Shown piece by piece: positions 23,201 through 31,719 of a stretch of 64,000 nucleotides of DNA. The stretch is taken from the NCBI RefSeq assembly GCF_003963535.1, contig NZ_CP034539.1, positions 5,642,001-5,706,000 of the forward strand. The letters are read 5' to 3'. The position numbers and the translations under genes are program-made. This DNA comes from Streptomyces cyaneochromogenes (GTDB lineage: Bacteria; Actinomycetota; Actinomycetes; Streptomycetales; Streptomycetaceae). Each line of letters starts with the position of its first letter. The first letter of the stretch is position 1. Below the pieces are notes generated by a model. The model saw nothing but the letters and a program-made list of their open reading frames with translations. It searched no databases and was not told where the DNA came from.

Positions 23201-24939
23201 GTGCGGAGGGTGGCACGGGTGTGGCCGGCGGCCCGCGTGTGGATGGCGGCATGAGTGTGGATTCGGGGCTCGAATGGGTGAACGGCAGCGCGGGCGGTTC
23301 GGTGCGGGCGGCTCCTGAGCGGTGGCGGTCGGGCGGGACGGCGGCGCGCAGGGGGCGTAGGGCCACGCCGCGGTGGGCGTTGGACGGTGGTGCGAGTGAC
23401 GCCGTCGCGCCGCGGGTGCCGGACGGCGTGGTCAGTACGGGTGTTGTGGGGCGGGGGGCTGGCCGTGTGGTGGGTGCGGACGCTGTGCGGTTGGAGACCG
23501 GCCGCACGGTGAGTGCGGCCTCTGTGCGGCAGGAACATGGCCGCTCGTTGGGTGCGGACACGGTGCGGCGGGAGGAAGTGGATCGGGCCGGTTCGTCGGC
23601 TGTACGGGGGGTGTCGGTCGATCGGGCCGGTTCGTCGGCTGCACGGTGGGGCTCTGCCGAGGGGGCTGGTCTGTCGGCTGCTCGGTGGGCGTCGGGCGCG
23701 ACGGCGGGCGGGGCCCAGATGTCGGTGGGGTTGCTCGACGGTGTGCGGCAGTGGCTGGCCGAGAGTGGGGCCGAACCGACGCCCGCGCGCGTGGCGCAGG
23801 CCCTACGGGAGCAGGGCAGGGTGCTGGGGGACGCCGAAGTCCTCGGGGCAGCCGAGCAGTTGAGGTCCGAGCTGGTCGGGAGCGGGCCGCTGGATCCGCT
23901 GCTCGCCGATCCGTCGGTGACGGACGTGCTGGTGTCGGCGCCGGACCGGGTCTGGGTGGACCGGGGTGGCGGCCTGGAGCTGACCTCCGTGTCCTTTCCC
24001 GACGCAGCCGCCGTACGACGTCTGGCGCAACGTCTGGCCGCGGTGGCCGGGCGGCGGCTGGACGACGCGCGGCCCTGGGTGGATGCTCGGCTGCCCGACG
24101 GGACTCGGCTGCACGCGGTGCTGCCACCGGTCGCCGTCGGCTGCGCCTGCCTGGCGCTGCGGGTCGTACGGCCCCGGGCCTTCACGCTTGAGGAGTTGGT
24201 CGCGGCGGGCACCGTGCCGCCGGGCGGTGACCGGATGCTGCGGGCGCTGGTCGACGCGCGGCTGTCCTTCGTCGTCAGCGGTGGAACCGGCAGCGGCAAG
24301 ACGACTCTGCTGAGCGCGTTGCTCGGGCTGGTCGGACCGGGTGAGCGGATCGTGCTCGCGGAGGACTCGGCGGAGCTCAGGCCGGACCATCCACATGTCG
24401 TACGGCTGGAGAGCAGACCCGCCAACCAGGAGGGCGCCGGGCTCGTGACCCTCGAGGACCTGGTGCGGCAGGCGCTGCGGATGCGGCCGGACCGGCTGGT
24501 CGTGGGCGAGGTGCGCGGTCCCGAAGTGGTTCACCTGCTGGCCGCGTTGAACACAGGCCACGAGGGAGGCTGCGGCACCGTCCACGCGAATGCGGCGGCC
24601 GACGTCCCGGCCCGGCTGGAGGCGCTCGGCACGGCGGCCGGGCTCGACAGGGCCGCGCTGCACAGCCAGTTGGCGGCCGCGCTGTCGGTCGTACTGCACC
24701 TGGTGCGTGATCGGACGGGTCGGCGGCGGATCGCCGAGGTCCATGTGCTGGAGCGGGATCCGTCGGGGCTGGTGCGGACGGTGCCGGCGCTGCGGTGGGG
24801 CACTGAGGCGTTCGCGTACGAGCGGGGCTGGGAGCGGCTGCGAGGGCTGCTTCGCGGTGAGAGCGGCGAGAGCGGTGAGGGGGCGGACGGCGTCGTGGGA
24901 CGCGCTGAGCGCGAGGGGGTCGGTGAGCTGCATGGGTGA
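23197..24939 (+). CDS. CpaF/TadA-type secretion ATPase with a long repetitive N-terminus
   Basis: This 580-residue protein has a typical GspE/CpaF ATPase in residues ~185-560: Walker A SGGTGSGKTTLLSAL, Walker B-like RPDRLVVGEVRG, the His box GHEGGCGTVHA, and an upstream LLADPSVTDVLV segment. It powers assembly of Tad/Flp-type pili. The first ~175 residues are low-complexity, Arg/Gly/Ala/Ser-rich and imperfectly repetitive (VDRAGSSA repeats), unlike ordinary CpaF. The start overlaps the CpaE-like stop (ATGA), and an internal start such as ATG 23719 (MSVGLLDGVRQWL) is an alternative. Confidence 0.88.
   Translation: MSAEGGTGVAGGPRVDGGMSVDSGLEWVNGSAGGSVRAAPERWRSGGTAARRGRRATPRWALDGGASDAVAPRVPDGVVSTGVVGRGAGRVVGADAVRLETGRTVSAASVRQEHGRSLGADTVRREEVDRAGSSAVRGVSVDRAGSSAARWGSAEGAGLSAARWASGATAGGAQMSVGLLDGVRQWLAESGAEPTPARVAQALREQGRVLGDAEVLGAAEQLRSELVGSGPLDPLLADPSVTDVLVSAPDRVWVDRGGGLELTSVSFPDAAAVRRLAQRLAAVAGRRLDDARPWVDARLPDGTRLHAVLPPVAVGCACLALRVVRPRAFTLEELVAAGTVPPGGDRMLRALVDARLSFVVSGGTGSGKTTLLSALLGLVGPGERIVLAEDSAELRPDHPHVVRLESRPANQEGAGLVTLEDLVRQALRMRPDRLVVGEVRGPEVVHLLAALNTGHEGGCGTVHANAAADVPARLEALGTAAGLDRAALHSQLAAALSVVLHLVRDRTGRRRIAEVHVLERDPSGLVRTVPALRWGTEAFAYERGWERLRGLLRGESGESGEGADGVVGRAEREGVGELHG
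23581..23641 (+). repeat. 39-bp tandem duplication in the CpaF-like gene
   Basis: A 22-base identical block beginning GATCGGGCCGGTTCG is present at 23581-23602 and again at 23620-23641. The 39-bp period equals 13 codons, so the duplication keeps frame and gives VDRAGSSA twice in the disordered N-terminal region. Confidence 0.7.
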
Positions 24940-25792
24940 GATGTCGCTGGGTGCGGCCGTGGTGTGTCTCGGGGCCGCGGTCTGGATGCTGGGCGGGCCG
25001 AACTCCGGGGCGCGACGCGCGCAGTTGCTGCTTGCGGGCGGTGGGGTGGCGGGAGCCGGTCCTGCGAACTGGCGGCAGCTGGCCGGTGAACTGCGGCGGC
25101 TGCGAGGGCGGTTGCGGGTCGAGTGGTGGGCGCCGGTCGTCGGGCTGGTGCTGGGCGTGCTGGGGTCGTCGGCGCTGCCGGTCGTCGCGGGGGCGGCCGG
25201 GGTGCCGTTGCTGAGGGAGGTGCGGCTGGCCCGGGAGGTGCGGCGGGCACGGGAGCGGCGCGGGGACGCGGTGATCGCGCTGTGCGGGTCGATTGCCGGG
25301 GAGGTGCGGGCCGGACGGCAGCCGGGTGAGGCGTTGCTGCGGGCGGCGTGGGACTCCGGTGGGCTCGGGGAAGCGCAGGCCGCGGTACTGGCGGCGGCGC
25401 GGTTCGGCGGGGATGTGCCGGGCGCGCTCGCCTTAGCGGCACGGCAGCCGGGTGCCGAGGGCCTGTTGGGGCTGGCGGCGTGCTGGCGGGTGGCCGTGGA
25501 TCAGGGGGCCGGGCTGGCGGCCGGGCTCGAACGACTGGAAGGGGCGTTGCGGTCCCAGCGGGATCAACGCGCCGATCTGCGCGCCCAGTTGGCGGGAGCT
25601 CGGTCGACGGTGGTGATGCTCGCCGGGTTGCCGGTCCTGGGGCTGCTGCTCGGTGCCGTCATGGGGGCCGATCCGCTGCGTGTGCTGCTGCATACCGGAG
25701 CAGGGCTCGCCTGCCTGGTGGTCGGCGGGGTGTTGGAGGGGCTGGGGATGTGGTGGGCGCGGTGGATCGTGCGGCGGGCGGAGGCGGTGTGA
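24932..25792 (+). CDS. TadB-like membrane protein
   Basis: This ~286-residue protein resembles the type II/Tad platform family. It has an N-terminal membrane segment (LGAAVVCLGAAVWMLGG), two close segments near residues 70-95 (VVGLVLGVLGSSALPVVAG), and a cytoplasmic helical domain (REVRRARERRGDAVIAL; AGEVRAGRQPGEALLRA) typical of T2SSF/TadB. Two C-terminal membrane segments follow. The ATG at 24932 overlaps the CpaF-like stop by 8 bp; ATG 24941 is another possible start. Confidence 0.82.
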   Translation: MGEMSLGAAVVCLGAAVWMLGGPNSGARRAQLLLAGGGVAGAGPANWRQLAGELRRLRGRLRVEWWAPVVGLVLGVLGSSALPVVAGAAGVPLLREVRLAREVRRARERRGDAVIALCGSIAGEVRAGRQPGEALLRAAWDSGGLGEAQAAVLAAARFGGDVPGALALAARQPGAEGLLGLAACWRVAVDQGAGLAAGLERLEGALRSQRDQRADLRAQLAGARSTVVMLAGLPVLGLLLGAVMGADPLRVLLHTGAGLACLVVGGVLEGLGMWWARWIVRRAEAV

Positions 25793-25849
25793 GGACGTGT
25801 GCGGGTCAGGGTTCGGGTTCGGGCTGCGGCTGGGCCGGGTTCGTGAGAC

Positions 25850-25858
25850 GGAGGTGAT
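25850..25858 (+). promoter_or_regulatory. Near-perfect Shine-Dalgarno of the TadC-like gene
   Basis: GGAGGTGAT is fully complementary to the anti-SD end of 16S rRNA and lies about seven bases (from GGAGG) before the GTG at 25862. This fixes the start and suggests stronger initiation than for its coupled neighbours. Confidence 0.75.
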
Positions 25859-25861
25859 CGT

Positions 25862-26650
25862 GTGAGTGCGGAACTTTTCCACAGGCTGGGGGTGGCCGTG
25901 GGGATCGCGCTGGTCGTCGGGTGGCTTTTGGGGTGGCCTGTGGCGGTGCGGCATGACAGGAGGCTCCGGCGCCGGCTGGCCGCGCTGATGACGGACACCG
26001 GCACGGCGTCGAAACGCCGACGGTTCGACGCCCTGCAGGGCCTGCGGCAAGGGCTGCCCATGGCGGCGGTCATGGGCGCCGGTTGGGTCCTGGTCGGTGG
26101 TGTCGCCGGGTTCGTGGCGGGGCTTGTCGTGGCGGCCGGGTTGTGGCTGTGGCGGCGTCGGCAGGGAGCCGTTGGTGCCGAGGAAGAGATCGATGCCGCC
26201 GAGGTGGCCCGGCAACTTCCGCTCGCAGCCGATCTGTTGGCGGCCTGCGTCGCGGCGGGAGCCGGTCCAGTGGTCGCCGCGCAGGCCGTGGGGGAGGCCC
26301 TGGGCGGCCCCGTCGGGGACGGGCTGGCACGGGGCGCCGCGGAGGTGCGGCTCGGTGGCGAACCGGGTGCGGCGTGGCAGCGGCTGGCCTCGATGCCGGG
26401 GGCCGGCGCGTTGGCGCGGTTGCTGGAGCGGGCCGATGTGTCGGGGCTGCCGGCGGCCGGACCGGTCGCGCGACTCGCCGCGGAGGCTCGCGCCGACGGG
26501 GCGCGCACCGCGACGGAACGGGCCAGGCGGGCGGCCGTCATGGTCTCCGCGCCGGTGGGGCTGTGCTTTCTGCCCGCGTTCATCGCGGTCGGCGTCGCGC
26601 CGGTGGTGATCGGGCTTGCGGGTGGGGTGCTGGGAGGGGGCGGCGGATGA
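25862..26650 (+). CDS. TadC-like membrane protein
   Basis: This 262-residue protein has an N-terminal membrane segment (VAVGIALVVGWLLGW), two adjacent segments at residues 60-92, a T2SSF-like cytoplasmic region (VARQLPLAADLLAACVAAGA; GALARLLERADVSG), and two C-terminal hydrophobic segments. It pairs with the TadB-like protein as the inner-membrane platform. It starts 69 bp after the TadB-like gene with a strong SD. Confidence 0.82.
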   Translation: MSAELFHRLGVAVGIALVVGWLLGWPVAVRHDRRLRRRLAALMTDTGTASKRRRFDALQGLRQGLPMAAVMGAGWVLVGGVAGFVAGLVVAAGLWLWRRRQGAVGAEEEIDAAEVARQLPLAADLLAACVAAGAGPVVAAQAVGEALGGPVGDGLARGAAEVRLGGEPGAAWQRLASMPGAGALARLLERADVSGLPAAGPVARLAAEARADGARTATERARRAAVMVSAPVGLCFLPAFIAVGVAPVVIGLAGGVLGGGGG

Positions 26651-26755
26651 GGGGGTGAGGGGCGGCGACGGCGACAACGGGCGTTCAGCAGCGGTCGGTC
26701 GACCACCGACGTTCAACAGATGGTTTCAACAGGACTGATCCTTACGGGGGTTGAG

Positions 26756-26965
26756 ATGTACAAGGCAGTACGGAAGCGGATGCTCGGGCTGGTGTGCAGG
26801 GTGCGTGGGGCGCGGAGTGACGCGGGGATGGTCACCTCCGAGTACGCGATGGGGATCGTCGCGGCGGTGGCGTTCGCCGTGGTGCTCTACAAGGTTGTGA
26901 CCAGCGGGCAGGTCAGCAATGAACTGCAGGCCATCGTGAAGCAGGCGCTCGATGCGCGGATGTGA
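26756..26965 (+). CDS. Flp-pilin-like small membrane protein (DUF4244)
   Basis: The ~69-residue protein has a basic N-terminus, the sequence SDAGMVTSEYAMG, and one hydrophobic segment (IVAAVAFAVVLYKVV). The Gly followed five residues later by Glu before a hydrophobic stretch resembles a class III prepilin-peptidase cleavage site, as in Flp pilins. The short remainder after the membrane segment (SNELQAIVKQALDARM) fits a minimal pilin. ATG 26756 follows a GGGGGTTGAG stretch. Its 3' end overlaps the TadE-like start. Confidence 0.8.
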   Translation: MYKAVRKRMLGLVCRVRGARSDAGMVTSEYAMGIVAAVAFAVVLYKVVTSGQVSNELQAIVKQALDARM

Positions 26966-27404
26966 GCGGGAGAGGGAGCGGGAACGAGGGCAGGGCCGGG
27001 GGCATGGCCGTTGGGGCCAGAGATCTGGCCTTGGGACCGATCGGGCTACGGCCAGGGCGTCGGACCAGGGGTTCGTGACGGCGGAGTCGGCTGTCGTCCT
27101 GCCCGTACTGGTGATGTTCGCGATGGCGTTGGTGTGGGGGCTGCTCGTGGTGGCCGCGCAGATCCAGTGCGTGGACGCGGCCCGGACGGGCGCCCGCGCG
27201 GCAGCCCGGCAGGATCCGGCCGACGCGGTCGTCGAGGTGACCCGCGAAGCGGCACCGCGCGGCGCGACGGTCACGGTCGGCCGGGAGGGGGACGAGGTCC
27301 GCGTGGTCGTCGTGGCCAAGCCGCCCTTGCTGCGCGGGCTCCCCTTCGAGGTGCGGGAGGAGGCCGTGGCGTTGGCGGAGGAGACGGTGGGGGCGGGGAC
27401 ATGA
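26952..27404 (+). CDS. TadE-like pseudopilin
   Basis: The 150-residue product has a charged N-terminus beginning MRGCERERERERGQG and then DQGFVTAESAVVLPVLVMFA, which resembles the TadE motif with a Glu five residues after the putative cleavage point. One membrane segment follows, and then an extracytoplasmic domain containing AARTGARAAARQDPA, typical of TadE/TadG-like proteins. The first 35 residues are odd in composition; ATG 26952 is the only convincing start and overlaps the Flp-like stop by 14 bp. Confidence 0.78.
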   Translation: MRGCERERERERGQGRGHGRWGQRSGLGTDRATARASDQGFVTAESAVVLPVLVMFAMALVWGLLVVAAQIQCVDAARTGARAAARQDPADAVVEVTREAAPRGATVTVGREGDEVRVVVVAKPPLLRGLPFEVREEAVALAEETVGAGT

Positions 27405-27940
27405 GAGGGGTTTGCGCAATGGGCCCTGGGTCTGTCCAACTGCTTCTCACCGGCCGACGCTCTGGCCGAAGGCTCGCCCCCGACCTGCGCTCCGACCGCG
27501 GTTCCGCCACCGTCTGGAGCGTCGGTGCCATCGCCGTGCTCTGCGTTGTCTTCGGCGTCGTACTCGCCCTGGGCCAGGCCGTCGTGGCCCGGCACCAAGC
27601 GGCAGGTGGCGCGGATCTGGCGGCGCTTGCGGCGGCCGACCGATGGGCGGAGGGCGGTACGGCGGCCTGTGCTCGTGCGGAGCGGGTGGCTCGGGCGCAG
27701 GGCGTGCGGCTCGTGCGCTGCGAGGTGGTGGGCGAGGTCTCGGACGTGACGGCGGCGTCGGGCCGGGGGCCGTTCGCCGCGGAGGTCAGGGCGCGGGCGG
27801 GACCTGCGAACCCGTCCCCGCTGACGGAACCGTCCCCTCCGAGGGGCCGGTCGTTGCCGACGGAGCGCCCGCCCTCGCCTCTGCCCCTGCCTCCGCCGTC
27901 CGGCCCTGCGGCGAGGGGCCGGCCGACTCCGGCTCCCTGA
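27401..27940 (+). CDS. TadG/Rv3654c-like secreted protein with a low-complexity tail
   Basis: This 179-residue protein has a hydrophobic segment after DRGSATVWSVGAIAV, followed by VVARHQAAGGADLAALAAA and ACARAERVARAQGVRLVRCEV, the pattern of the actinobacterial Rv3654c/TadE-like family encoded after TadE. The final ~50 residues are Pro/Ser/Arg-rich. The last 155 bp are also coding on the other strand for the helicase tail. Start and TadE stop overlap as ATGA. A shortened real protein, with the tail an artefact of an open frame, is possible. Confidence 0.72.
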   Translation: MRGVCAMGPGSVQLLLTGRRSGRRLAPDLRSDRGSATVWSVGAIAVLCVVFGVVLALGQAVVARHQAAGGADLAALAAADRWAEGGTAACARAERVARAQGVRLVRCEVVGEVSDVTAASGRGPFAAEVRARAGPANPSPLTEPSPPRGRSLPTERPPSPLPLPPPSGPAARGRPTPAP

Positions 27941-30422
27941 CCGGCACCCCGCCCGGCCCAGCCTCCTCCTTCTCCTCCGGCGCCCCCCGCAACAGCACGG
28001 TCAGCAACCGCACAGCCCCCCTCTTGTGCAGCGGATCGTTCCCGTTGCCGCACTTGGGGGACTGGATGCAGGACGGGCAGCCGGCGTCGCACTCGCAGGA
28101 GGCGATGGCCTGGCGGGTGGCGGTGAGCCAGGAGCGGGCCGTGTGGAAGGCGCGCTCGGCGAAGCCCGCGCCGCCGGGGTGGCCGTCGTAGACGAAGACC
28201 GTGGGCAGGAGCGTGTCGGGGTGGAGCGGGATCGAGACACCGCCGATGTCCCAGCGGTCACAGGTCGCGAAGAGGGGGAGCAGACCGATCGAGGCGTGCT
28301 CGGCGGCGTGCAGGGCGCCGCCGAGGATCTCCGGGTTGATCCGGGCCTCGTCCAGCTGGTCCTCGGTGACCGTCCACCACACCGCGCGCGTGCGCAGCGT
28401 ACGAGGAGGGAGGTCGAGTTTCGTCTCGCCCAGGACTTCGCCGGTGATCAGCCGGCGGCGCAGGAAGGAGACCACCTGGTTGGTGACCTCGACGGAGCCG
28501 TAGCACAGGCGGCCGTCGCCCCAGGGGACCTCGACGTCCGTCTCCAGGACGGAGATCGACGTGGTGTCGCGGGCGACCGTCGAATACGGCGGGGCGGCCT
28601 CCTCGACCAGGGCGACCGAGTCCTCCAGGTCGAGGGTGCGGACGAGATAGGTGCGGCCCTGGTGCAGGTGGACCGCGCCCTCGTGCACCGTCGTGTGCGC
28701 GGCGCCCGCGTCGACCGTGCCGAGCAGCCGTCCCGTCCCGGCCTCGACGACTTGGATGGGGCGTCCGCCCCCGCCGCGGATGTCGGTGAGGTCGGCGGCC
28801 CGCTCCCGGCGCGTCCAGTGCCAGGCCTTCGTACGGCGGCGCAGCAGCTTCGCGGCCTCCAGTTGCGGCAGCAGCCCCTCGGTCTCCGGGCCGAACAGCG
28901 CCAGGTCCTCGTCGGTGAGCGGGATCTCCGCGGCGGCCGCGCACAGGTGCGGGGCCAGGACGTACGGGTTGTCGGGGTCGAGGACGGTCGACTCCACCGG
29001 CCGGTCGAAGAGGGCCTCGGGGTGGTGGACGAGGAAGGTGTCCAGCGGGTCGTCGCGGGCGACCAGGACGGCCAGCGCGCCCTGGCCGGAGCGGCCGGCC
29101 CGGCCCGCCTGCTGCCACAGGGAGGCGCGCGTGCCCGGGTAGCCGGCGATCAGTACGGCGTCCAGGCCGGAGACGTCGATGCCGAGTTCGAGGGCGGTGG
29201 TGGCGGCGAGGCCGAGGAGTTCGCCGGAGTGGAGGGCCTGTTCCAGGGCGCGCCGCTCCTCGGGGAGGTAGCCGCCCCGATACGCCGCGACACGCCGGGC
29301 GAGGGAGCGGTCCACCTCGGCGAGTCGTTCCTGGGCGATGACCGAGATCAGTTCGGCGCCGCGCCGGGAGCGTACGAAGGCGACCGAGCGCACGCCCTGC
29401 ACGGCGAGGTCGGTCAGGAGGTCGGCGGTCTCGGCGGTGGCCGTACGGCGCACCGGGGCGCCCTTCTCGCCCTGCATCTCGGTGAGCGGGGGCTCCCACA
29501 GGGCGAAGACGAGTTCGCCGCGTGGGGAGGCGTCGTCGGCGACCTCCACGACCGGCAGACCGGTCAGACGTCCGGCTGCGACCGCGGGCTCGGCGGCGGT
29601 CGCGGAGGCCAGCAGGAAGACGGGAGAGGCGCCGTAGCGGGCGCACAGGCGGCGCAGCCGGCGCAGCACCTGGGCGACGTGGGAGCCGAAAACGCCGCGA
29701 TAGGTGTGGCACTCGTCGATGACGACGTACTTCAGCGACTTGAGGAAGGAGGACCAGCGGGGGTGGGACGGGAGTATGCCGCGATGCAGCATGTCGGGGT
29801 TGGTCAGGACGTAGTTGGCGTACTGGCGGATCCACTCGCGTTCCTCGAACGGAGTATCGCCGTCATACACAGCTGGGCGTACGGAATTGCCCAGCGGATG
29901 TGAAAGTTCCTTCACCGAGCGGCACTGATCCGCCGCAAGGGCCTTGGTGGGAGCCAGGTAGAGCGCGGTGGCGCCGCGGCCGTTCGGGGCCTCGGAGCCC
30001 TCCAGGAGCGTCGACAGGACCGGCACGAGGTAGGCCAGGGACTTGCCGGACGCCGTGCCCGTGGCGACGACGACGCAGTCGCCGTCCAGGGCGTGCTCGG
30101 CGGCTCGTGCCTGGTGAGCCCAGGGATGTTCGATTCCCGCGGCCCGCACCGCGGCGATGATCTCCGCGCGGATCCGGTCCGGCCAGACGGCATGGCGACC
30201 CTCGCGCGGGGGCACATGCTCCGTATGAGTGATGCGCGAAGCCCGACTCGGCCCCGAGGCGAGTCGGCCCAGCACCGCGCCCGGGTCCACCCGGGAAGCG
30301 GTGCCCGTCGGGGATCGATCGGATCGGTGATTCTTGGCCATCGGCACCGAGTGTGTCACTGGCGTGACGGACAATGGGACCAAGGCGTCGTGCACGCCTG
30401 CCGGTAAGTGATTGAATGCCAT
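27786..30422 (-). CDS. MrfA/YprA-like DECH-box helicase with a DUF1998 region
   Basis: This 878-residue protein has an SF2 helicase core: Walker A VATGTASGKSLAY near residue 120, the Walker B box VVIDECHTY, LLASATA (motif III), and QQAGRAGRSGQGALAVL (motif VI). The C-terminal DUF1998-like region carries a four-Cys cluster in CECDAGCPSCIQSPKC. Bacillus MrfA with this layout acts in mitomycin C lesion repair. The tail after residue 815 is low-complexity and overlaps the TadG-like gene antisense by 155 bp. The start is divergent from bldG, 82 bp away. Confidence 0.9.
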   Translation of the reverse strand: MAFNHLPAGVHDALVPLSVTPVTHSVPMAKNHRSDRSPTGTASRVDPGAVLGRLASGPSRASRITHTEHVPPREGRHAVWPDRIRAEIIAAVRAAGIEHPWAHQARAAEHALDGDCVVVATGTASGKSLAYLVPVLSTLLEGSEAPNGRGATALYLAPTKALAADQCRSVKELSHPLGNSVRPAVYDGDTPFEEREWIRQYANYVLTNPDMLHRGILPSHPRWSSFLKSLKYVVIDECHTYRGVFGSHVAQVLRRLRRLCARYGASPVFLLASATAAEPAVAAGRLTGLPVVEVADDASPRGELVFALWEPPLTEMQGEKGAPVRRTATAETADLLTDLAVQGVRSVAFVRSRRGAELISVIAQERLAEVDRSLARRVAAYRGGYLPEERRALEQALHSGELLGLAATTALELGIDVSGLDAVLIAGYPGTRASLWQQAGRAGRSGQGALAVLVARDDPLDTFLVHHPEALFDRPVESTVLDPDNPYVLAPHLCAAAAEIPLTDEDLALFGPETEGLLPQLEAAKLLRRRTKAWHWTRRERAADLTDIRGGGGRPIQVVEAGTGRLLGTVDAGAAHTTVHEGAVHLHQGRTYLVRTLDLEDSVALVEEAAPPYSTVARDTTSISVLETDVEVPWGDGRLCYGSVEVTNQVVSFLRRRLITGEVLGETKLDLPPRTLRTRAVWWTVTEDQLDEARINPEILGGALHAAEHASIGLLPLFATCDRWDIGGVSIPLHPDTLLPTVFVYDGHPGGAGFAERAFHTARSWLTATRQAIASCECDAGCPSCIQSPKCGNGNDPLHKRGAVRLLTVLLRGAPEEKEEAGPGGVPVREPESAGPSPQGRTAEAGAEARAGAPSATTGPSEGTVPSAGTGSQVPPAP

Positions 30423-30504
30423 CGCGGCTGGCGAACCGTCCTGGGGGCTTCAAGCCGAGGTGTCCCGAGGGGCGACCGCTCGATAGCAAGGTGCTGGAGG
30501 ATCC

Positions 30505-30846
30505 GTGGACCTGTCCCTGTCGACCCGTACCGTCGGCGATCGTACGGTCGTCGAGGTCGGTGGCGAAATCGACGTATATACCGCGCCAAAGTTGCGCGAG
30601 CAGTTGGTCGAGCTGGTGAACGACGGGAGTTTCCACCTCGTCGTCGACATGGAGGGCGTGGACTTCCTCGACTCCACCGGGCTCGGCGTACTGGTCGGCG
30701 GCCTGAAGCGCGTGCGTGCCCATGAGGGCTCCCTGCGCCTGGTCTGCAACCAGGAGCGCATTCTCAAGATCTTCCGCATCACCGGCCTCACCAAGGTGTT
30801 CCCGATCCACACCTCGGTCGAGGAAGCGGTGGCGGCGACCGACTGA
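30505..30846 (+). CDS. bldG: BldG anti-sigma factor antagonist
   Basis: This 113-residue STAS-domain protein begins [20 protein letters not shown] and contains [15 protein letters not shown], with the Ser that is phosphorylated in SpoIIAA/RsbV-type antagonists. In S. coelicolor BldG is needed for aerial growth and antibiotic production and releases sigma factors from their anti-sigma partners. The GTG start is preceded by GGAGGATCC, an excellent ribosome-binding site. It is followed 120 bp later by an RsbW-like gene, as in S. coelicolor. Confidence 0.96.
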
Positions 30847-30966
30847 TCACCGACCAGGGCTCGCCCGAGTGCGGGTCCGGGACGGCAGAAGTTGAAAGAG
30901 AAGGGGGACCGGGCTTTCGGCGGCCCGGTCCTCCGGACAGCACGCCCGTAGTTCGGAGGGGGATGC

Positions 30967-31404
30967 ATGGCCACCGTTGAACTCCGCTTCAGCGCGCTGC
31001 CCGAGCACGTCAGGACCGCCCGACTGGTGGCGGCAGCGGTGGCGCGCAGGGCCGGAGTGGACGAGGCCGTCCTGGACGAGGTGAGACTCGCCGTCGGCGA
31101 GGCCTGCACCCGTGCCGTCGGACTGCACCAGAGCGTCGGCATCACGGCGCCGGTGAAGGTGGCGCTGATCGAGGAGGAGAAACAGTTCTCCATCGAGGTC
31201 GGGGACGAAGCGCCGCGCTCCGCCCCCGGCGAGCGTGCATCCGGCGCCGCGGGCGGCGACGGCGAGGTGGATGCCGAGGAGGACGAGATGGGCCTCGCGG
31301 TCATCAGCGGCCTCGTTGACGACGTGGAGGTCTCCGCCGATGCGCACGGCGGGCTGATCCGTATGACCTGGCCGACCACACCGCCGGCCGCGGTGCTCTC
31401 CTGA
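30967..31404 (+). CDS. RsbW/SpoIIAB-like anti-sigma factor (HATPase fold), bldG partner
   Basis: The 145-residue protein has the N-box region LDEVRLAVGEACTRAV and a C-terminal GLAVISGLVDDVE segment like the G2 region of the GHKL ATPase fold used by anti-sigma factors that also phosphorylate their antagonist. An acidic, Gly/Ala-rich insertion (residues 90-110) separates the two. Its orthologue forms a bicistronic unit with bldG and has been reported to interact with BldG. A TATA-less spacing and GGAGG near 30956 support the ATG at 30967. A strong terminator follows. Confidence 0.88.
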   Translation: MATVELRFSALPEHVRTARLVAAAVARRAGVDEAVLDEVRLAVGEACTRAVGLHQSVGITAPVKVALIEEEKQFSIEVGDEAPRSAPGERASGAAGGDGEVDAEEDEMGLAVISGLVDDVEVSADAHGGLIRMTWPTTPPAAVLS

Positions 31405-31430
31405 ACGACCCGCCGAACCGTCCTCATCCC

Positions 31431-31467
31431 GAAGGGGCCCTGCTGAGCAGGGCCCCTTCGTGTTTTT
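31431..31467 (+). terminator. Intrinsic terminator of the bldG operon
   Basis: GAAGGGGCCCTGCT pairs with AGCAGGGCCCCTTC (31446-31459), and GTGTTTTT follows on the plus strand. It starts 27 bp after the anti-sigma stop codon. Confidence 0.85.
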
Positions 31468-31485
31468 GCCGAAGCGCCGCGGAAT

Positions 31486-31503
31486 TCGTGAAGGAATTCA
31501 CGA
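31486..31503. promoter_or_regulatory. Inverted repeat TCGTGAA-N4-TTCACGA
   Basis: Two exact 7-bp arms with a four-base spacer, about 220 bp before hppA. It could be an operator or a minor hairpin; nothing shows which regulator would bind. Confidence 0.35.
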
Positions 31504-31649
31504 TCAATGAGCCGATAATTCGATCAAGTGGCAATGCGTCCACCTGCGTCCGTCAACGGGTCAAGGGCATTAGCACTTTCGGGTTCGGTGGCGTGACGTC
31601 GATCATTTGCTGAACGGCATGTGAAGGCTAATTCCGTTTGCCGCGCTCT

Positions 31650-31678
31650 GTTTTGATCAGGTTCCGGTACCTAGAATC
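31650..31678 (+). promoter_or_regulatory. Probable hppA promoter
   Basis: A good vegetative -10 hexamer TAGAAT (31673-31678) is preceded at 17 bp by TGTTTT. Transcription would begin about 35 bp before the hppA start. Confidence 0.45.
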
Positions 31679-31719
31679 CGTCCACATCTTGAGCTCAGCC
31701 CAAGCGTCAAGGAGGACGA

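Larger units (their letters stand above)
31405..31719. other. Intergenic region between the anti-sigma gene and hppA
   Basis: About 315 bases hold the terminator of the bldG unit, a 7-bp-arm inverted repeat and the hppA promoter. No gene is seen. Confidence 0.6.
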
